A model generated the notes under the pieces. The model saw only the letters and a list, made by a program, of their open reading frames with translations, had not been told where the DNA came from and made no database searches. Made by a program: the position numbers and the translations under genes. Shown one piece after another: positions 1 through 8,318 of a DNA stretch of 37,685 nt (its first letter is position 1; the number at the start of each line of letters is the position of its first letter). The stretch is from Corallococcus sp. (GTDB taxonomy: Bacteria > Bacillota > Clostridia > Christensenellales > CAG-314). The stretch covers positions 1 through 37,685 of the forward strand of contig JAMPHX010000007.1 in NCBI GenBank assembly GCA_023663205.1, given 5' to 3'.

Positions 1-1571
1 GCACTCCCTGCGAAGCGTTTTGGACGGAAAGTCAACTTGTCGACGGAAAGTGCCCCGATTGCAGCAGAGAAGTAAAGCCCGCCAAAGAGGAAAGTTACTT
101 TTTCAGACTTTCCAAGTACCAAGACAAACTTGTGGAGTTTTACAGACAAAACCCCGAGTTTATTTCGCCCAAATCGCGTATGAACGAGATGCTTAACAAC
201 TTTATCAAACCGGGACTCAAAGACGTATGCGTATCGCGTACATCCTTTACTTGGGGAGTTCCGCTGCCTTTTGACAAAAAGCACATTGCATACGTTTGGA
301 TTGACGCTCTCGCCAATTACATTACCGCTTTGGGGTATATGAGCGATGACGACAGTCTTATGCAAAAGTTTTGGCCTGCCGATTTGCACATGGTAGGCAA
401 AGAAATAGTCCGCTTCCACACCGTCATTTGGCCGGCGCTGCTTATGGCATTGGATTTGCCTTTACCCAAGAAAGTATACGGGCACGGTTGGTTGCTGTTC
501 GGAAACGACAAAATGAGCAAATCAAAAGGCAACGTAATAGACCCGTTTACTTTGATAGACAGGTACGGGCTTGACCCCATACGGTACTTTTTGCTCAGAG
601 AAATACCCTTCGGAAGCGACGGCACGTATACAAACGAAGCGTTGCTTACGCGCACCAACAACGACCTTGTAAACGACCTCGGCAATTTGGTATCGCGCAC
701 TACCGCCATGGTTACGCAATACTTCGATGCCCAAATCCCAGCGCCGAACGGTTATACGGAAACGGACAATCAACTTGTCGAGTTGTGTCAAAACGCGCTC
801 GGCAAAGTTACCGCGCATATGGACGCGCTGTCCGCCCCCGACGCGCTTGCCGAAATATTCAAAATAATCCAGCGCGCAAACAAGTACATAGACGAAACAA
901 CGCCTTGGATTTTGAACAAAAACGGCAACAAAGAGCGTCTTGCAACGGTAATGTACGTGCTGTGCGAATGTATACGATACTCGGCTACTTTGCTTGCTCC
1001 GTTTATTCCGACCACCTGCCAAAAAATTTACGGCAAAATGGGTCTTGGCACATTGCCCAAAGACTTTGCCTCACTTGAAAAATTCGGTTGGACAAAGCCG
1101 CAAACGATTGTAAACAAGGGCGCAAACATATTTGACCGCTTGGACATAGCCAAAGAATTGAAAGAACTTGACAAAATTGCCCAAGAGGAAGCAAACAAAT
1201 CAAAGAAGGAAGAAAAAATGCAACCCGAAAACCAAACGGAAAACGTCGAACAAATTACCATAGACGACTTCAAAAAAATTAAACTGCGTACAGCCAAAGT
1301 GATATCCTGCGAAAAGGTAGCCAAAAGCGACAAACTTCTTGTGTTCAAACTGCAAGTTGCAGACGAAGTGCGTCAAGTAGTTTCGGGAATAGCACAGAAC
1401 TACTCGCCCGAATACCTCATAGGCAAAAACGTAATATTGGTTGCAAACCTCAAACCCGTAACGCTTCGCGGAGTGGAATCCAACGGAATGATTCTGTGCG
1501 CCTCGGACGGCGACGACGTAATATTCATAACCCCCGAAAAGGATATAAAAAGCGGCAGCGAAGTACGATGA
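1..1571 (+). CDS. metG: Methionyl-tRNA synthetase, 3' part (5' end outside window)
   Basis: Charges tRNA-Met with methionine in the cytoplasm. The open frame enters from the left edge (first complete codon at base 3) and no start is inside the window, so the catalytic N-terminus is missing. The first visible residues carry zinc-knuckle cysteines (TPCEAFW, then GKCPDC). The class I signature NDKMSKSKGN lies near 505-535, followed by the helical anticodon-binding domain. From about base 1255 to the end comes a C-terminal EMAPII/Trbp111-type tRNA-binding domain (ITIDDFKKIKLRTAKV, later GVESNGMIL), joined by a Lys/Glu-rich linker. This single-chain arrangement is the usual bacterial dimeric MetRS form. 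The stop overlaps the tatD start by four bases (ATGA), so the two are probably translationally coupled. Confidence 0.97.
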   Translation, partial: TPCEAFWTESQLVDGKCPDCSREVKPAKEESYFFRLSKYQDKLVEFYRQNPEFISPKSRMNEMLNNFIKPGLKDVCVSRTSFTWGVPLPFDKKHIAYVWIDALANYITALGYMSDDDSLMQKFWPADLHMVGKEIVRFHTVIWPALLMALDLPLPKKVYGHGWLLFGNDKMSKSKGNVIDPFTLIDRYGLDPIRYFLLREIPFGSDGTYTNEALLTRTNNDLVNDLGNLVSRTTAMVTQYFDAQIPAPNGYTETDNQLVELCQNALGKVTAHMDALSAPDALAEIFKIIQRANKYIDETTPWILNKNGNKERLATVMYVLCECIRYSATLLAPFIPTTCQKIYGKMGLGTLPKDFASLEKFGWTKPQTIVNKGANIFDRLDIAKELKELDKIAQEEANKSKKEEKMQPENQTENVEQITIDDFKKIKLRTAKVISCEKVAKSDKLLVFKLQVADEVRQVVSGIAQNYSPEYLIGKNVILVANLKPVTLRGVESNGMILCASDGDDVIFITPEKDIKSGSEVR

Positions 1572-2365
1572 TAGATACTCACGCACACCTCGACGACGAG
1601 CGTTTGATGCCCTTTGCAGACAATATAATCAGCGACGGGCGCAAAGAAAACTTAAAAATAGTAATAAACAACAGTTGCAACCTCAACAGTATGCAGACGG
1701 GCGTTAATCTTGCCGAAAAATACGACGAAGTATATTGCACCGTAGGTATGCATCCTCACGACGCAAAAGACTTTGACGACAAATTCGTTGAACTTATGAT
1801 ACATTATGCCGATTTGCCCAAAACCGTTGCCGTAGGAGAAATCGGCTTGGACTATTACTACGACTTGTCGGAAAGACAAATTCAGCGCGACGTATTTGCC
1901 CGTCAATTGGAAATTGCAGACAAATTGAAGTTGCCCGTGACTTTGCACATACGCAACGCTTACGGCGACGCATTGGACATTTTACAGGCGCAAAAACGCT
2001 ATTTGAACAGCGGCGTCGTGTGGCACTGCTACTCGGGCAGCGCGGAGATTGCAAGGCAAATGGCAAAACTCGGGCATTACTTTGCATTCGGCGGAGCAAT
2101 TACCTTCAAGAACGCCAATAAAGAAGACGTAATAAAAAGCGTACCGCTTGAACTGCTGCTTACCGAAACGGATAGCCCGTATATGACTCCCGTGCCAATG
2201 CGAGGACAAACCAACTACCCCTGCTACGTCAAATACATCGCTCAAAAACTTGCCGAAGTGTACGGATTACACACCGACGAAATACACCGAGCGGTAGAAG
2301 ATAACTGCAAAAGGCTGTTTACAAAAATAGACTTTGACAAAATCGATAACTGTAATATACAGTAA
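1568..2365 (+). CDS. tatD: TatD-family metal-dependent hydrolase / DNase
   Basis: 265-residue TIM-barrel hydrolase of the TatD family, whose members are metal-dependent 3'-5' exonucleases or DNases and may also act in quality control. Metal-ligand motifs are in family order: THAHLD at the N-terminus (His5, His7), GEIGLDYY, LHIRNA, WHCYSG and TETDSPYMTPVP. The ATG at 1568 was chosen because it gives the canonical MIDTHAH start and overlaps the metG stop as ATGA; a longer frame upstream is only an extension inside metG. metG-tatD is a very common Firmicutes gene order. rsmA, often found nearby in that cluster, lies about 17 kb away in this window. Confidence 0.95.
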   Translation: MIDTHAHLDDERLMPFADNIISDGRKENLKIVINNSCNLNSMQTGVNLAEKYDEVYCTVGMHPHDAKDFDDKFVELMIHYADLPKTVAVGEIGLDYYYDLSERQIQRDVFARQLEIADKLKLPVTLHIRNAYGDALDILQAQKRYLNSGVVWHCYSGSAEIARQMAKLGHYFAFGGAITFKNANKEDVIKSVPLELLLTETDSPYMTPVPMRGQTNYPCYVKYIAQKLAEVYGLHTDEIHRAVEDNCKRLFTKIDFDKIDNCNIQ

Positions 2366-2380
2366 ATAACATTATTTGAT

Positions 2381-2974
2381 ATGAACAATTACGTATACAC
2401 CATTGGTAACAAACTGTACATAAATTTGACAAACAAATGCACCAATAAGTGCGAGTTTTGCATACGCAAAGGCCGCGACGGAATGGAAAACACCAATCTG
2501 TGGCTGACGCGTGAACCGACTGCCGAGGACGTAATAGAGCAACTTCCGTCAAATCTCGACGAATACGACGATGAAGTTGTGTTTTGCGGTTTCGGCGAGC
2601 CGACATTCAACTTGCAGGCATTGGAAGAAGTTGCGTCGTTTTTGCATTGCGTGGACAAAACCACCCGAATAAACACAAACGGTCAGGCAAACCTCATACA
2701 CGGCGAGGACGTTTCGTCCGTTGTTGCGGACAGTTGCGACGTCGTAAATATTTCGCTCAATGCCCCCACCGCCCCAAAGTACGATGCCGTTTGTCACAGC
2801 GTCTACGGCGAAAAAGCCTTTGACGCATTGACGGAATTTGCTTCCCTGTGCAAAAGTCACGGTTCAAAAGTTGTTTTCAGCGTTGTAGATACCATTTGCA
2901 AACGCGATATCGACGATTGCGCCGCCATTGCCGAAAAATTGGGGGTAGCCTTCCGCGTAAGAACAAAAGAGTAA
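2381..2974 (+). CDS. TatD-linked radical SAM protein
   Basis: 197-residue radical SAM protein. The [4Fe-4S]/SAM cysteine motif Cx3Cx2C is seen as CTNKCEFC at residues 20-27, followed by a glycine-rich GFGEPTFN motif and RINTNGQAN, typical of the SAM-binding half-barrel. Its length, position 15 bases behind tatD and N-terminal pattern match the family described as TatD-associated radical SAM proteins, whose substrate is unknown. The chain ends soon after the core barrel with no obvious auxiliary cluster domain. No strong ribosome binding site precedes the ATG, so translation may depend on coupling to tatD. Confidence 0.88.
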   Translation: MNNYVYTIGNKLYINLTNKCTNKCEFCIRKGRDGMENTNLWLTREPTAEDVIEQLPSNLDEYDDEVVFCGFGEPTFNLQALEEVASFLHCVDKTTRINTNGQANLIHGEDVSSVVADSCDVVNISLNAPTAPKYDAVCHSVYGEKAFDALTEFASLCKSHGSKVVFSVVDTICKRDIDDCAAIAEKLGVAFRVRTKE

Positions 2975-3408
2975 CAAGGATGTTATTCCGTGACAGTAAA
3001 TTTCGCCGCAGAGGCATTTGAAACTTTGTTTTCAACCGACGCTTACTGCGCTGCCGACGCTTGCGCGAAACGGGCTACGACAGCAGTTCCGTTGTTGCTA
3101 CCCACCCTAAATACAAACAGTATATTTGTCGCTTATTGTCGAAAGTTGTCAAGCGGCTTATTTGATAACCTTCTGCAAATCGGAGCGAAATAAGTACGAG
3201 TTTTGAATTACCGTTTTACGGTTGTTATATTGATTGTTATTGTTTTAACGGTAAAACGCACCCGCAAATAAATCGAGGCGCGTTTTGAGTTAAAAGCAAT
3301 AACGGAATTTTTCAGTCTGCTTTAATAAACGCAGTGTATACTGCAATTACAAATAAGCCGCACAACCGCTAACGGTTACAACAGACAATCGCAACGAGGC
3401 AAAAGTTT
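2975..3408 (+). other. Intergenic region with an inverted repeat
   Basis: No convincing gene. A 67-codon GTG frame at 2990-3193 has a poor start context and no recognisable motif. An imperfect inverted repeat (GTTTTACGGTT at 3213-3223 with AACGGTAAAAC at 3247-3257; 10 of 11 pairs) could be a weak terminator or operator. The short repeat GCAGT-GTAT-ACTGC with a possible -10 (TATACT) lies near 3335-3350, upstream of queH. Confidence 0.5.
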
Positions 3409-4059
3409 ATGAACAAACCCAATTACAACCGTCTGTTTGAAGAAACACTGCAATCCTCGCCGAAAGGCTCGTCATTATTGCTGCACGCCTGTTGCGCGCC
3501 CTGTTCCACCTACTGTTTGTACAGGACTGTCGAACACTTTGACGTTACGCTGTACTACTCCAACGACAACATAACAAACAAAGAAGAATGGGAAAAGCGT
3601 CTTGCCGAACTTAAAAAACTTATCCAAATTATAAACTGCGGTAAGTTTGAAAAACAACCGCTGTTTCCCGTAAAATTGGCGGTAAAGCCTTTGGATTCCT
3701 CTGCGTATTTCGATTGCGTAATAGGCTACGAGGGGGAAAGGGAAGGCGGCACGCGTTGTGACTTGTGTTACGAAATGCGGCTTTCCGATACGGCTTCACT
3801 TGCAAAAGCCAACGGTTTCGACTACTTTGGCACAACGCTTACCGTATCTCCGTATAAAAACAGTTTTAAACTTAACCAAATAGGAAATACTTTGGAAAGC
3901 ACCGTCGGCGTAAAGTTTTTGCAATCGGATTTCAAAAAACTCGGCGGCTATTCGGAAAGCATACGCCTATCGGAAAAATACGGACTGTACAGACAGCACT
4001 ACTGCGGTTGCCCGTTCTCGCTGCCTCGACAAAATGACAAAATAATTATTTCGGAGTAA
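3409..4059 (+). CDS. queH: Epoxyqueuosine reductase QueH (DUF208)
   Basis: 216 residues. QueH performs the last step of queuosine synthesis, reducing epoxyqueuosine to queuosine in the wobble base of GUN-decoding tRNAs; it is a non-homologous replacement of the cobalamin-dependent QueG. Family cysteines are all present: HACCAPC (Cys28, Cys29, Cys32), RCDLCYEMR (Cys117, Cys120) and YCGCPFS (Cys199, Cys201), which in the family bind a [4Fe-4S] cluster and an adjacent metal. The ATG has a GAGG ribosome binding site (GAGGCAAAAGTTT). It is followed after 7 bases by a DUF308 gene, so the two are probably co-transcribed up to the terminator at 4720. No other queuosine genes are in the window. Confidence 0.95.
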   Translation: MNKPNYNRLFEETLQSSPKGSSLLLHACCAPCSTYCLYRTVEHFDVTLYYSNDNITNKEEWEKRLAELKKLIQIINCGKFEKQPLFPVKLAVKPLDSSAYFDCVIGYEGEREGGTRCDLCYEMRLSDTASLAKANGFDYFGTTLTVSPYKNSFKLNQIGNTLESTVGVKFLQSDFKKLGGYSESIRLSEKYGLYRQHYCGCPFSLPRQNDKIIISE

Positions 4060-4066
4060 TTTACAT

Positions 4067-4687
4067 ATGAACACACTACTAAAAAAAGCAAAAAAGACTT
4101 CAATAATAGCATCGGTATTGTATATTGTATTGGGAATATTTTTGATAGTGTCGCCCCAAACAACCCTTTCGCTTGTATGCAAACTGTTTGGCGCGCTGCT
4201 TATAGTAGGCGGATTTATTTCCGTAATCGATTACTTCCTGTACGGTTACGAACCGTTCGGACTTATGGGAGGCGCGCTCAATATAACGCTTGGGATAATT
4301 ATTTGCAGTTCATCGGCTAAGGTTGCCCAATCGGCGTTTTTCCCTGTATTGTGCGGAATTGTGTTTTTGATACACGCAGTAACCGAAATTCAAAACTCCG
4401 TCGATTACCGCAAAGCGCGCGTTAAATGCTGGTGGATAAATTTGATTTTCGCTGCGCTTCTTATGATTGCGGGAATAATGCTTGTGATAAATCCCTTCGA
4501 TAACGCCGCTTATCTATACCTGTTTTTCGGAATATCTCTGCTTGTCGACGGCATTTGCTCTCTTGCGACAACATTGTTTATCAGCAGTCGGGCAAAACGC
4601 GTCAAGAAAAATATAAAGCAGATATTTGCGCCCGTCGACTATGAAATAAAGGACGCAGACGAAGAAGACAAAAATAATTTGCAATAA
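4067..4687 (+). CDS. DUF308 (HdeD-like) six-helix membrane protein
   Basis: 206 residues, almost all hydrophobic: about six transmembrane helices in three pairs with short loops, a basic N-terminus and a charged, acidic cytoplasmic tail (ending near EIKDADEEDKNN). This repeated hairpin layout and the glycine-rich helices (GALLIVGGF, GIMLVINPF) fit the DUF308/HdeD family, members of which are implicated in acid resistance in enterobacteria but are mostly uncharacterised in Firmicutes. It sits 7 bases behind queH and ends just before a strong terminator. A direct link to queuosine is not implied. Confidence 0.85.
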   Translation: MNTLLKKAKKTSIIASVLYIVLGIFLIVSPQTTLSLVCKLFGALLIVGGFISVIDYFLYGYEPFGLMGGALNITLGIIICSSSAKVAQSAFFPVLCGIVFLIHAVTEIQNSVDYRKARVKCWWINLIFAALLMIAGIMLVINPFDNAAYLYLFFGISLLVDGICSLATTLFISSRAKRVKKNIKQIFAPVDYEIKDADEEDKNNLQ

Positions 4688-4719
4688 AATATAAATAACT
4701 AAATTGCAGTTTACCCTTC

Positions 4720-4758
4720 AAAGATGCCGCCGATATTCTCTGCGGCATCTTTATTTTT
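4720..4758 (+). terminator. Rho-independent terminator after queH-DUF308
   Basis: Perfect 11-bp stem AAAGATGCCGC (4720-4730) with GCGGCATCTTT (4742-4752), 11-base loop, followed by ATTTTT. It lies 32 bases after the DUF308 stop. Confidence 0.93.
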
Positions 4759-5147
4759 GCAGACAAATTGCACTGTTATCAAATATTACAGGCAAATACA
4801 AAAAGGGCACATAATCTCCGCTGCAATGATAAATCGCACTGTCACAGATAAGCATATGTGCCGCCGCTACGCTTATCGACGCATATCGTACGCAAATGCA
4901 TATTGGAGAATGCGTCATTGTCAATGCCCTTTGCCATGCGCGCCGATTATGCACAAACGCTTAACAAAAAACGCACTGTCCATACTTGCAGGGCACAGTG
5001 CGCTAATGTATTTATATTGTGTTTTTGCAGTAAATCCGCTGCGAAAACTACTGTAACTTCGCCGCGCGTGCGGCTTTTGCAGCAACACACATTTTTGCGA
5101 AACTGACTGTTTTTACTTGCCGTCGGTAACGACAACAATGCAAACCG
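4759..5147. other. Intergenic region between convergent units
   Basis: No gene seen. The stretch holds a minus-strand terminator (4966-5002), a 7-bp inverted repeat GATAAGC (4847-4853) with GCTTATC (4871-4877), and several scattered copies of a short GCACTGT motif (near 4769, 4835 and 4973). Small open frames here lack ribosome binding sites. Confidence 0.6.
4966..5002 (-). terminator. Probable terminator of the serine protease gene
   Basis: On the minus strand CGCACTGT (4995-5002) pairs with ACAGTGCG (4972-4979) and is followed by a run of T residues (A run at 4966-4971 on the plus strand). It lies about 145 bases beyond the protease stop. Confidence 0.7.
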
Positions 5148-6203
5148 TTATTGTGCTACATACGCTCTTTCCGTAGTGATATAATACTTTACGTCCGCAT
5201 TGCCGGTCATTACGGAAGAACCTATGTTGTTTTGACTTGCACCGACGGTATTTGTTTTGTCGTACGTTCCGTCTTTCAAACTATCGATAAACTCCAACAC
5301 TACGTAAGTGGGGATTGCATATCCCATACTCTCGGTGTATTCTTCCACAATCTTGAAACTGTTGACGCCTATTACTCCCGCATATGCATTGAACAGAGGT
5401 CCGCCCGAGTTACCGGGGTTTATTGCGGCGTCTGTCTGAATAGACTTTGTAACGGTACCGTCCTTTTCTTCAAAATACCTTATCGGTGCGGAAACGACGC
5501 CGCTTGTAACCGAAATTCCGTAGCCGTTGGCATTTCCCACGGCAATGGCGTATTCTCCGTAATTGAGCGTCAATACAGAATCTTTTTCGTAAGGGTCTTG
5601 ATGCGCAAAAAACGTAGCGTAAGGTATATTGCCTTCTATTGCGTAACTTTCGTTATCGAAATTGACTCCCGAAAGGCGCATTTTCAAAACAGCCAAATCC
5701 AACTTTTCGTCATATGCCACTATGTCGCAAACAGCCGCAGTAGACTGATTGTACAAATTGACGGATATTTTGCGGGAAACATACTCGAAGTCGCGGTATT
5801 GGTCGCTGTCCTCCACGCAGATTACGTGTGCGTTGGTAACAAGATAGCCTTCTTCGTTGATGGCAAACGCAGTGCCTTTACCCGATTGACTGCCGCGCTT
5901 TGTTTGGGTTGTGGAACCTCCCCAAATGGAACCGCTGGAAAGCGTGTAGGAAAATACGATATCGCAGGAAACTTCGTACGTGTAATTTAGCGCAACTCCC
6001 GCAACCACTTCGGCAACATTTACGTTACTGACCGTATCGTATGAACTTTGGTTACTTGCGCCTATTGTGATTTTGGAAGGATTGGTACTTGTCGTACCGC
6101 CGTTTTCGCTCGGCAAAAACCAACTGCATCCGCACAGCGTCAGACACAATACCGTTACTATTGCTAATATTGACAATAATGTAATTTGTTTTCTGTTTTT
6201 CAT
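5148..6203 (-). CDS. Trypsin-like (HtrA-type) serine protease lipoprotein, no PDZ domain
   Basis: 351 residues. The N-terminus is a lipoprotein signal (basic start, hydrophobic core, lipobox LCGC with Cys26 as lipidation site), so it is probably anchored outside the membrane. A Ser/Gly/Thr-rich linker leads to a chymotrypsin-fold domain with the full triad: His126 (TNAHVI), Asp169 (KLDLAVL) and Ser266 (NPGNSGGPL). These motifs are those of HtrA/Deg proteases, but the chain ends about 85 residues after the active serine, without room for the usual PDZ domain. A role in envelope protein quality control or processing is plausible; the substrate is unknown. Ribosome binding site GGGGAG. It is transcribed alone from a consensus promoter. 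Confidence 0.92.
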   Translation of the reverse strand: MKNRKQITLLSILAIVTVLCLTLCGCSWFLPSENGGTTSTNPSKITIGASNQSSYDTVSNVNVAEVVAGVALNYTYEVSCDIVFSYTLSSGSIWGGSTTQTKRGSQSGKGTAFAINEEGYLVTNAHVICVEDSDQYRDFEYVSRKISVNLYNQSTAAVCDIVAYDEKLDLAVLKMRLSGVNFDNESYAIEGNIPYATFFAHQDPYEKDSVLTLNYGEYAIAVGNANGYGISVTSGVVSAPIRYFEEKDGTVTKSIQTDAAINPGNSGGPLFNAYAGVIGVNSFKIVEEYTESMGYAIPTYVVLEFIDSLKDGTYDKTNTVGASQNNIGSSVMTGNADVKYYITTERAYVAQ

Positions 6204-6298
6204 TTTGTTCTCCCCAAAATCAGAGATTCTGTTTGTATTAGTATAATACGTTTTGCTTAAAATAATTTGAAACCATATTCCTGTTACTTGTACCGAAT

Positions 6299-6328
6299 AT
6301 TATATACTTATTTTCTCATTATTGTCAA
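6299..6328 (-). promoter_or_regulatory. Sigma-A type promoter of the serine protease
   Basis: Minus strand -35 TTGACA (6323-6328) and -10 TATAAT (6299-6304), both consensus, 18-base spacer. This leaves a leader of about 90 bases before the protease ATG. Confidence 0.8.
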
Positions 6329-6459
6329 TTTTGTGACGTACATAACTTAAATTAGGCAACATTTTTGTAAACAAAATATCTGCCGCAATACGGTATTCCG
6401 TAAATAATGACATTGCGCTTTACACGGCGTTTTACATAAAATCGAAATAAAACAATACA

Positions 6460-6542
6460 AAAGCGGAAGCCGCCGCGCGTGCAATAAACTTCCTACGGTA
6501 AAATCCGACTTTGACGGTTAATTGCAGTGCCGCTTCCGCTTT
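6460..6542 (-). terminator. Long inverted repeat at the 3' end of the TldDE-ABC operon
   Basis: Arms AAAGCGGAAGC (6460-6470) and GCTTCCGCTTT (6532-6542) are perfect over 11 bp with a 61-base loop, starting 7 bases after the ABC stop. On the minus strand it is followed by a T-rich tail (TTTTGTATTGTTTTATTT). The long loop is unusual for a simple terminator. Confidence 0.65.
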
Positions 6543-6548
6543 ACTCTG

Positions 6549-8318
6549 TCATTTAAGCAATTCGTACTGACTGTTGTATATTTCGCTGTAAAAACCTTTT
6601 TGCGCCATAAGTTGAGCGTGCGTACCCTTTTCCACCACCTCGCCGTCGTTTACCACAAGTATAACGTCGGCATTCACTATGGTTGAAAGACGGTGCGCAA
6701 TTACAAAACTTGTGCGCCCCTTCATAAGTTCGTCCATTGTCTTTTGAATTATTAGTTCGGTACGGGTATCCACGTTACTTGTAGCCTCGTCCAATATCAG
6801 CATTTTTCTGTTGGCAAGGTAAGCGCGGGCAATTGTCAACAGTTGCTTTTGTCCGCCGCTTATGTTGGTGGATTCTTCGTTAATTACCGTGTCGTAGCCG
6901 TTTGGCAGCGAATCGATAAAGTAATCTATATGCGCCTGTTTTGCCGCTTGCATTACTTCTTGACGGGTGGCGTTTTCCTTGCCGTATGCAATGTTGTCGT
7001 ACACTGTGCCCGAAAACAGCCAAGTATCCTGCAAAACCATCCCGAATTGACTGCGCAGTTTTGCTCTGTCTATTTTAGTCACGTCCACACCGTCGATAAT
7101 TATGCTTCCTTCGTCCGGCTCGTAGAACCGCATAAGCAAATTGACGATAGTGGTTTTACCGCCGCCGGTAGGTCCTACAATCGCTACCTTTTGCCCCGCT
7201 TTGACGCTCAAATTCAAGTTTTTGATGAGCGGTTTATCCTTGACGTACGAAAAGTTTATGCCCCTTAGTTCCACATCGCCGTTGCCGTTCGGCACTTCAT
7301 TGCTTTGCGCGGGAGACATTTCCTCATGGTCAAGCAGCGCGTATACGCGCGAAGCGCAAGCCAACGTGCGGTGAATGGAACTCATACCGCTTGCAATGCT
7401 TTCCAACGGCCCGTCAAACAGTTTGGCGTACAAAATTATTTTGACGACGTCGCCGACATCGATGTCGCCGTGTATTACAAAATAACCGCCCAGCAAACAT
7501 ACTGCGACGTATGCTATATTGTTGGTAAACATCATTATCGGCTGAACAAGCCCCGATACGTAATAACCTTTGCGCACTTTATCTGCGTATTCGTCGGTAA
7601 GACTGTCGGAAAGTTTCTTTTGCCGCGCTTCGAGGTTAAACGCCTTTACCGTATCGAACCCTGTGTAATCCTCCTCGATAAACGCATATAAGCGTCCGTT
7701 TACCTTGCGGTAATCGTGCCAACACTTTTCGCTTTTATTGGAGATATACGCCGAAAGCAGCAGCGAAAGCGGTACAAGCACCACTACCGCCGTAGCCATA
7801 AGCGGATGTATCGAAAACAGCAAATACGTAATGACGGCAAGTTTGATTATTCCCGTAATAAACATTTCTATCAGCACGTGCACGGAGTTGCTCATATTGC
7901 CGACATCGTTCATCATGCGCGAAAGCAATTCCCCGTTTGGGGTGTTGTCCACAAAACTTATGGGCATAAACTGCAATTTTTTGCTGATACGTATGCGCAT
8001 ACCGCAGGTAAAAAACCGCGATGTGATATTGGTCATAAGAACTATGGTAAGCAGCGAACACAGCGCAGTAGCACAGTATACGCCAAGCAGCCACAAACAC
8101 AGCGTAATTACCCTTTCTCCGTCTATTGCCGCACCTTCGCTGAAATTGTAAATTATATCGGTAAGTTCGCCGATAATTTGCGGACCAATCATCGAAAGCG
8201 CGACCGACGCACAGCACACCACGGCGGCTATTACAAGCGCCCAAGCAATAGGTTTCAAATCTTTGAGCAGACGTCCGACAGTCTTGACGGCGGAATACGG
8301 TTTATTGTTCTTCTTCAT
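6549..8318 (-). CDS. ABC exporter half-transporter with canonical ATPase site (MdlB-like)
   Basis: 589 residues: six transmembrane helices (about 25-310) then a nucleotide-binding domain with Walker A GPTGGGKTT (382-390), signature NISGGQKQ (485-492), Walker B MLILDEATS with catalytic Glu511, and the switch His542 (IAHRLSTI). It is a type IV ABC exporter subunit. The ATG at 8318 was chosen over the longer frame because GGAGGCGGAT sits just upstream; the gene then overlaps the preceding half-transporter by 17 bases. The partner has a degenerate site, so the two should form a heterodimer. It is the last gene of the DUF2089-TldDE operon. Substrate unknown: drug, lipid or peptide. Confidence 0.95.
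   Translation of the reverse strand: MKKNNKPYSAVKTVGRLLKDLKPIAWALVIAAVVCCASVALSMIGPQIIGELTDIIYNFSEGAAIDGERVITLCLWLLGVYCATALCSLLTIVLMTNITSRFFTCGMRIRISKKLQFMPISFVDNTPNGELLSRMMNDVGNMSNSVHVLIEMFITGIIKLAVITYLLFSIHPLMATAVVVLVPLSLLLSAYISNKSEKCWHDYRKVNGRLYAFIEEDYTGFDTVKAFNLEARQKKLSDSLTDEYADKVRKGYYVSGLVQPIMMFTNNIAYVAVCLLGGYFVIHGDIDVGDVVKIILYAKLFDGPLESIASGMSSIHRTLACASRVYALLDHEEMSPAQSNEVPNGNGDVELRGINFSYVKDKPLIKNLNLSVKAGQKVAIVGPTGGGKTTIVNLLMRFYEPDEGSIIIDGVDVTKIDRAKLRSQFGMVLQDTWLFSGTVYDNIAYGKENATRQEVMQAAKQAHIDYFIDSLPNGYDTVINEESTNISGGQKQLLTIARAYLANRKMLILDEATSNVDTRTELIIQKTMDELMKGRTSFVIAHRLSTIVNADVILVVNDGEVVEKGTHAQLMAQKGFYSEIYNSQYELLK

Larger units (their letters stand above)
6204..6548. other. Intergenic region upstream of protease / downstream of ABC operon
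   Basis: No gene. Contains the protease promoter (6299-6328) and the large inverted repeat ending the upstream ABC-TldDE operon (6460-6542). The rest is AT-rich. Confidence 0.7.

Noticed and set aside
2990..3193. 67-codon plus-strand GTG frame after the radical SAM gene
   Set aside because: Poor ribosome binding site, low-complexity Ala/Thr-rich product, no motif.
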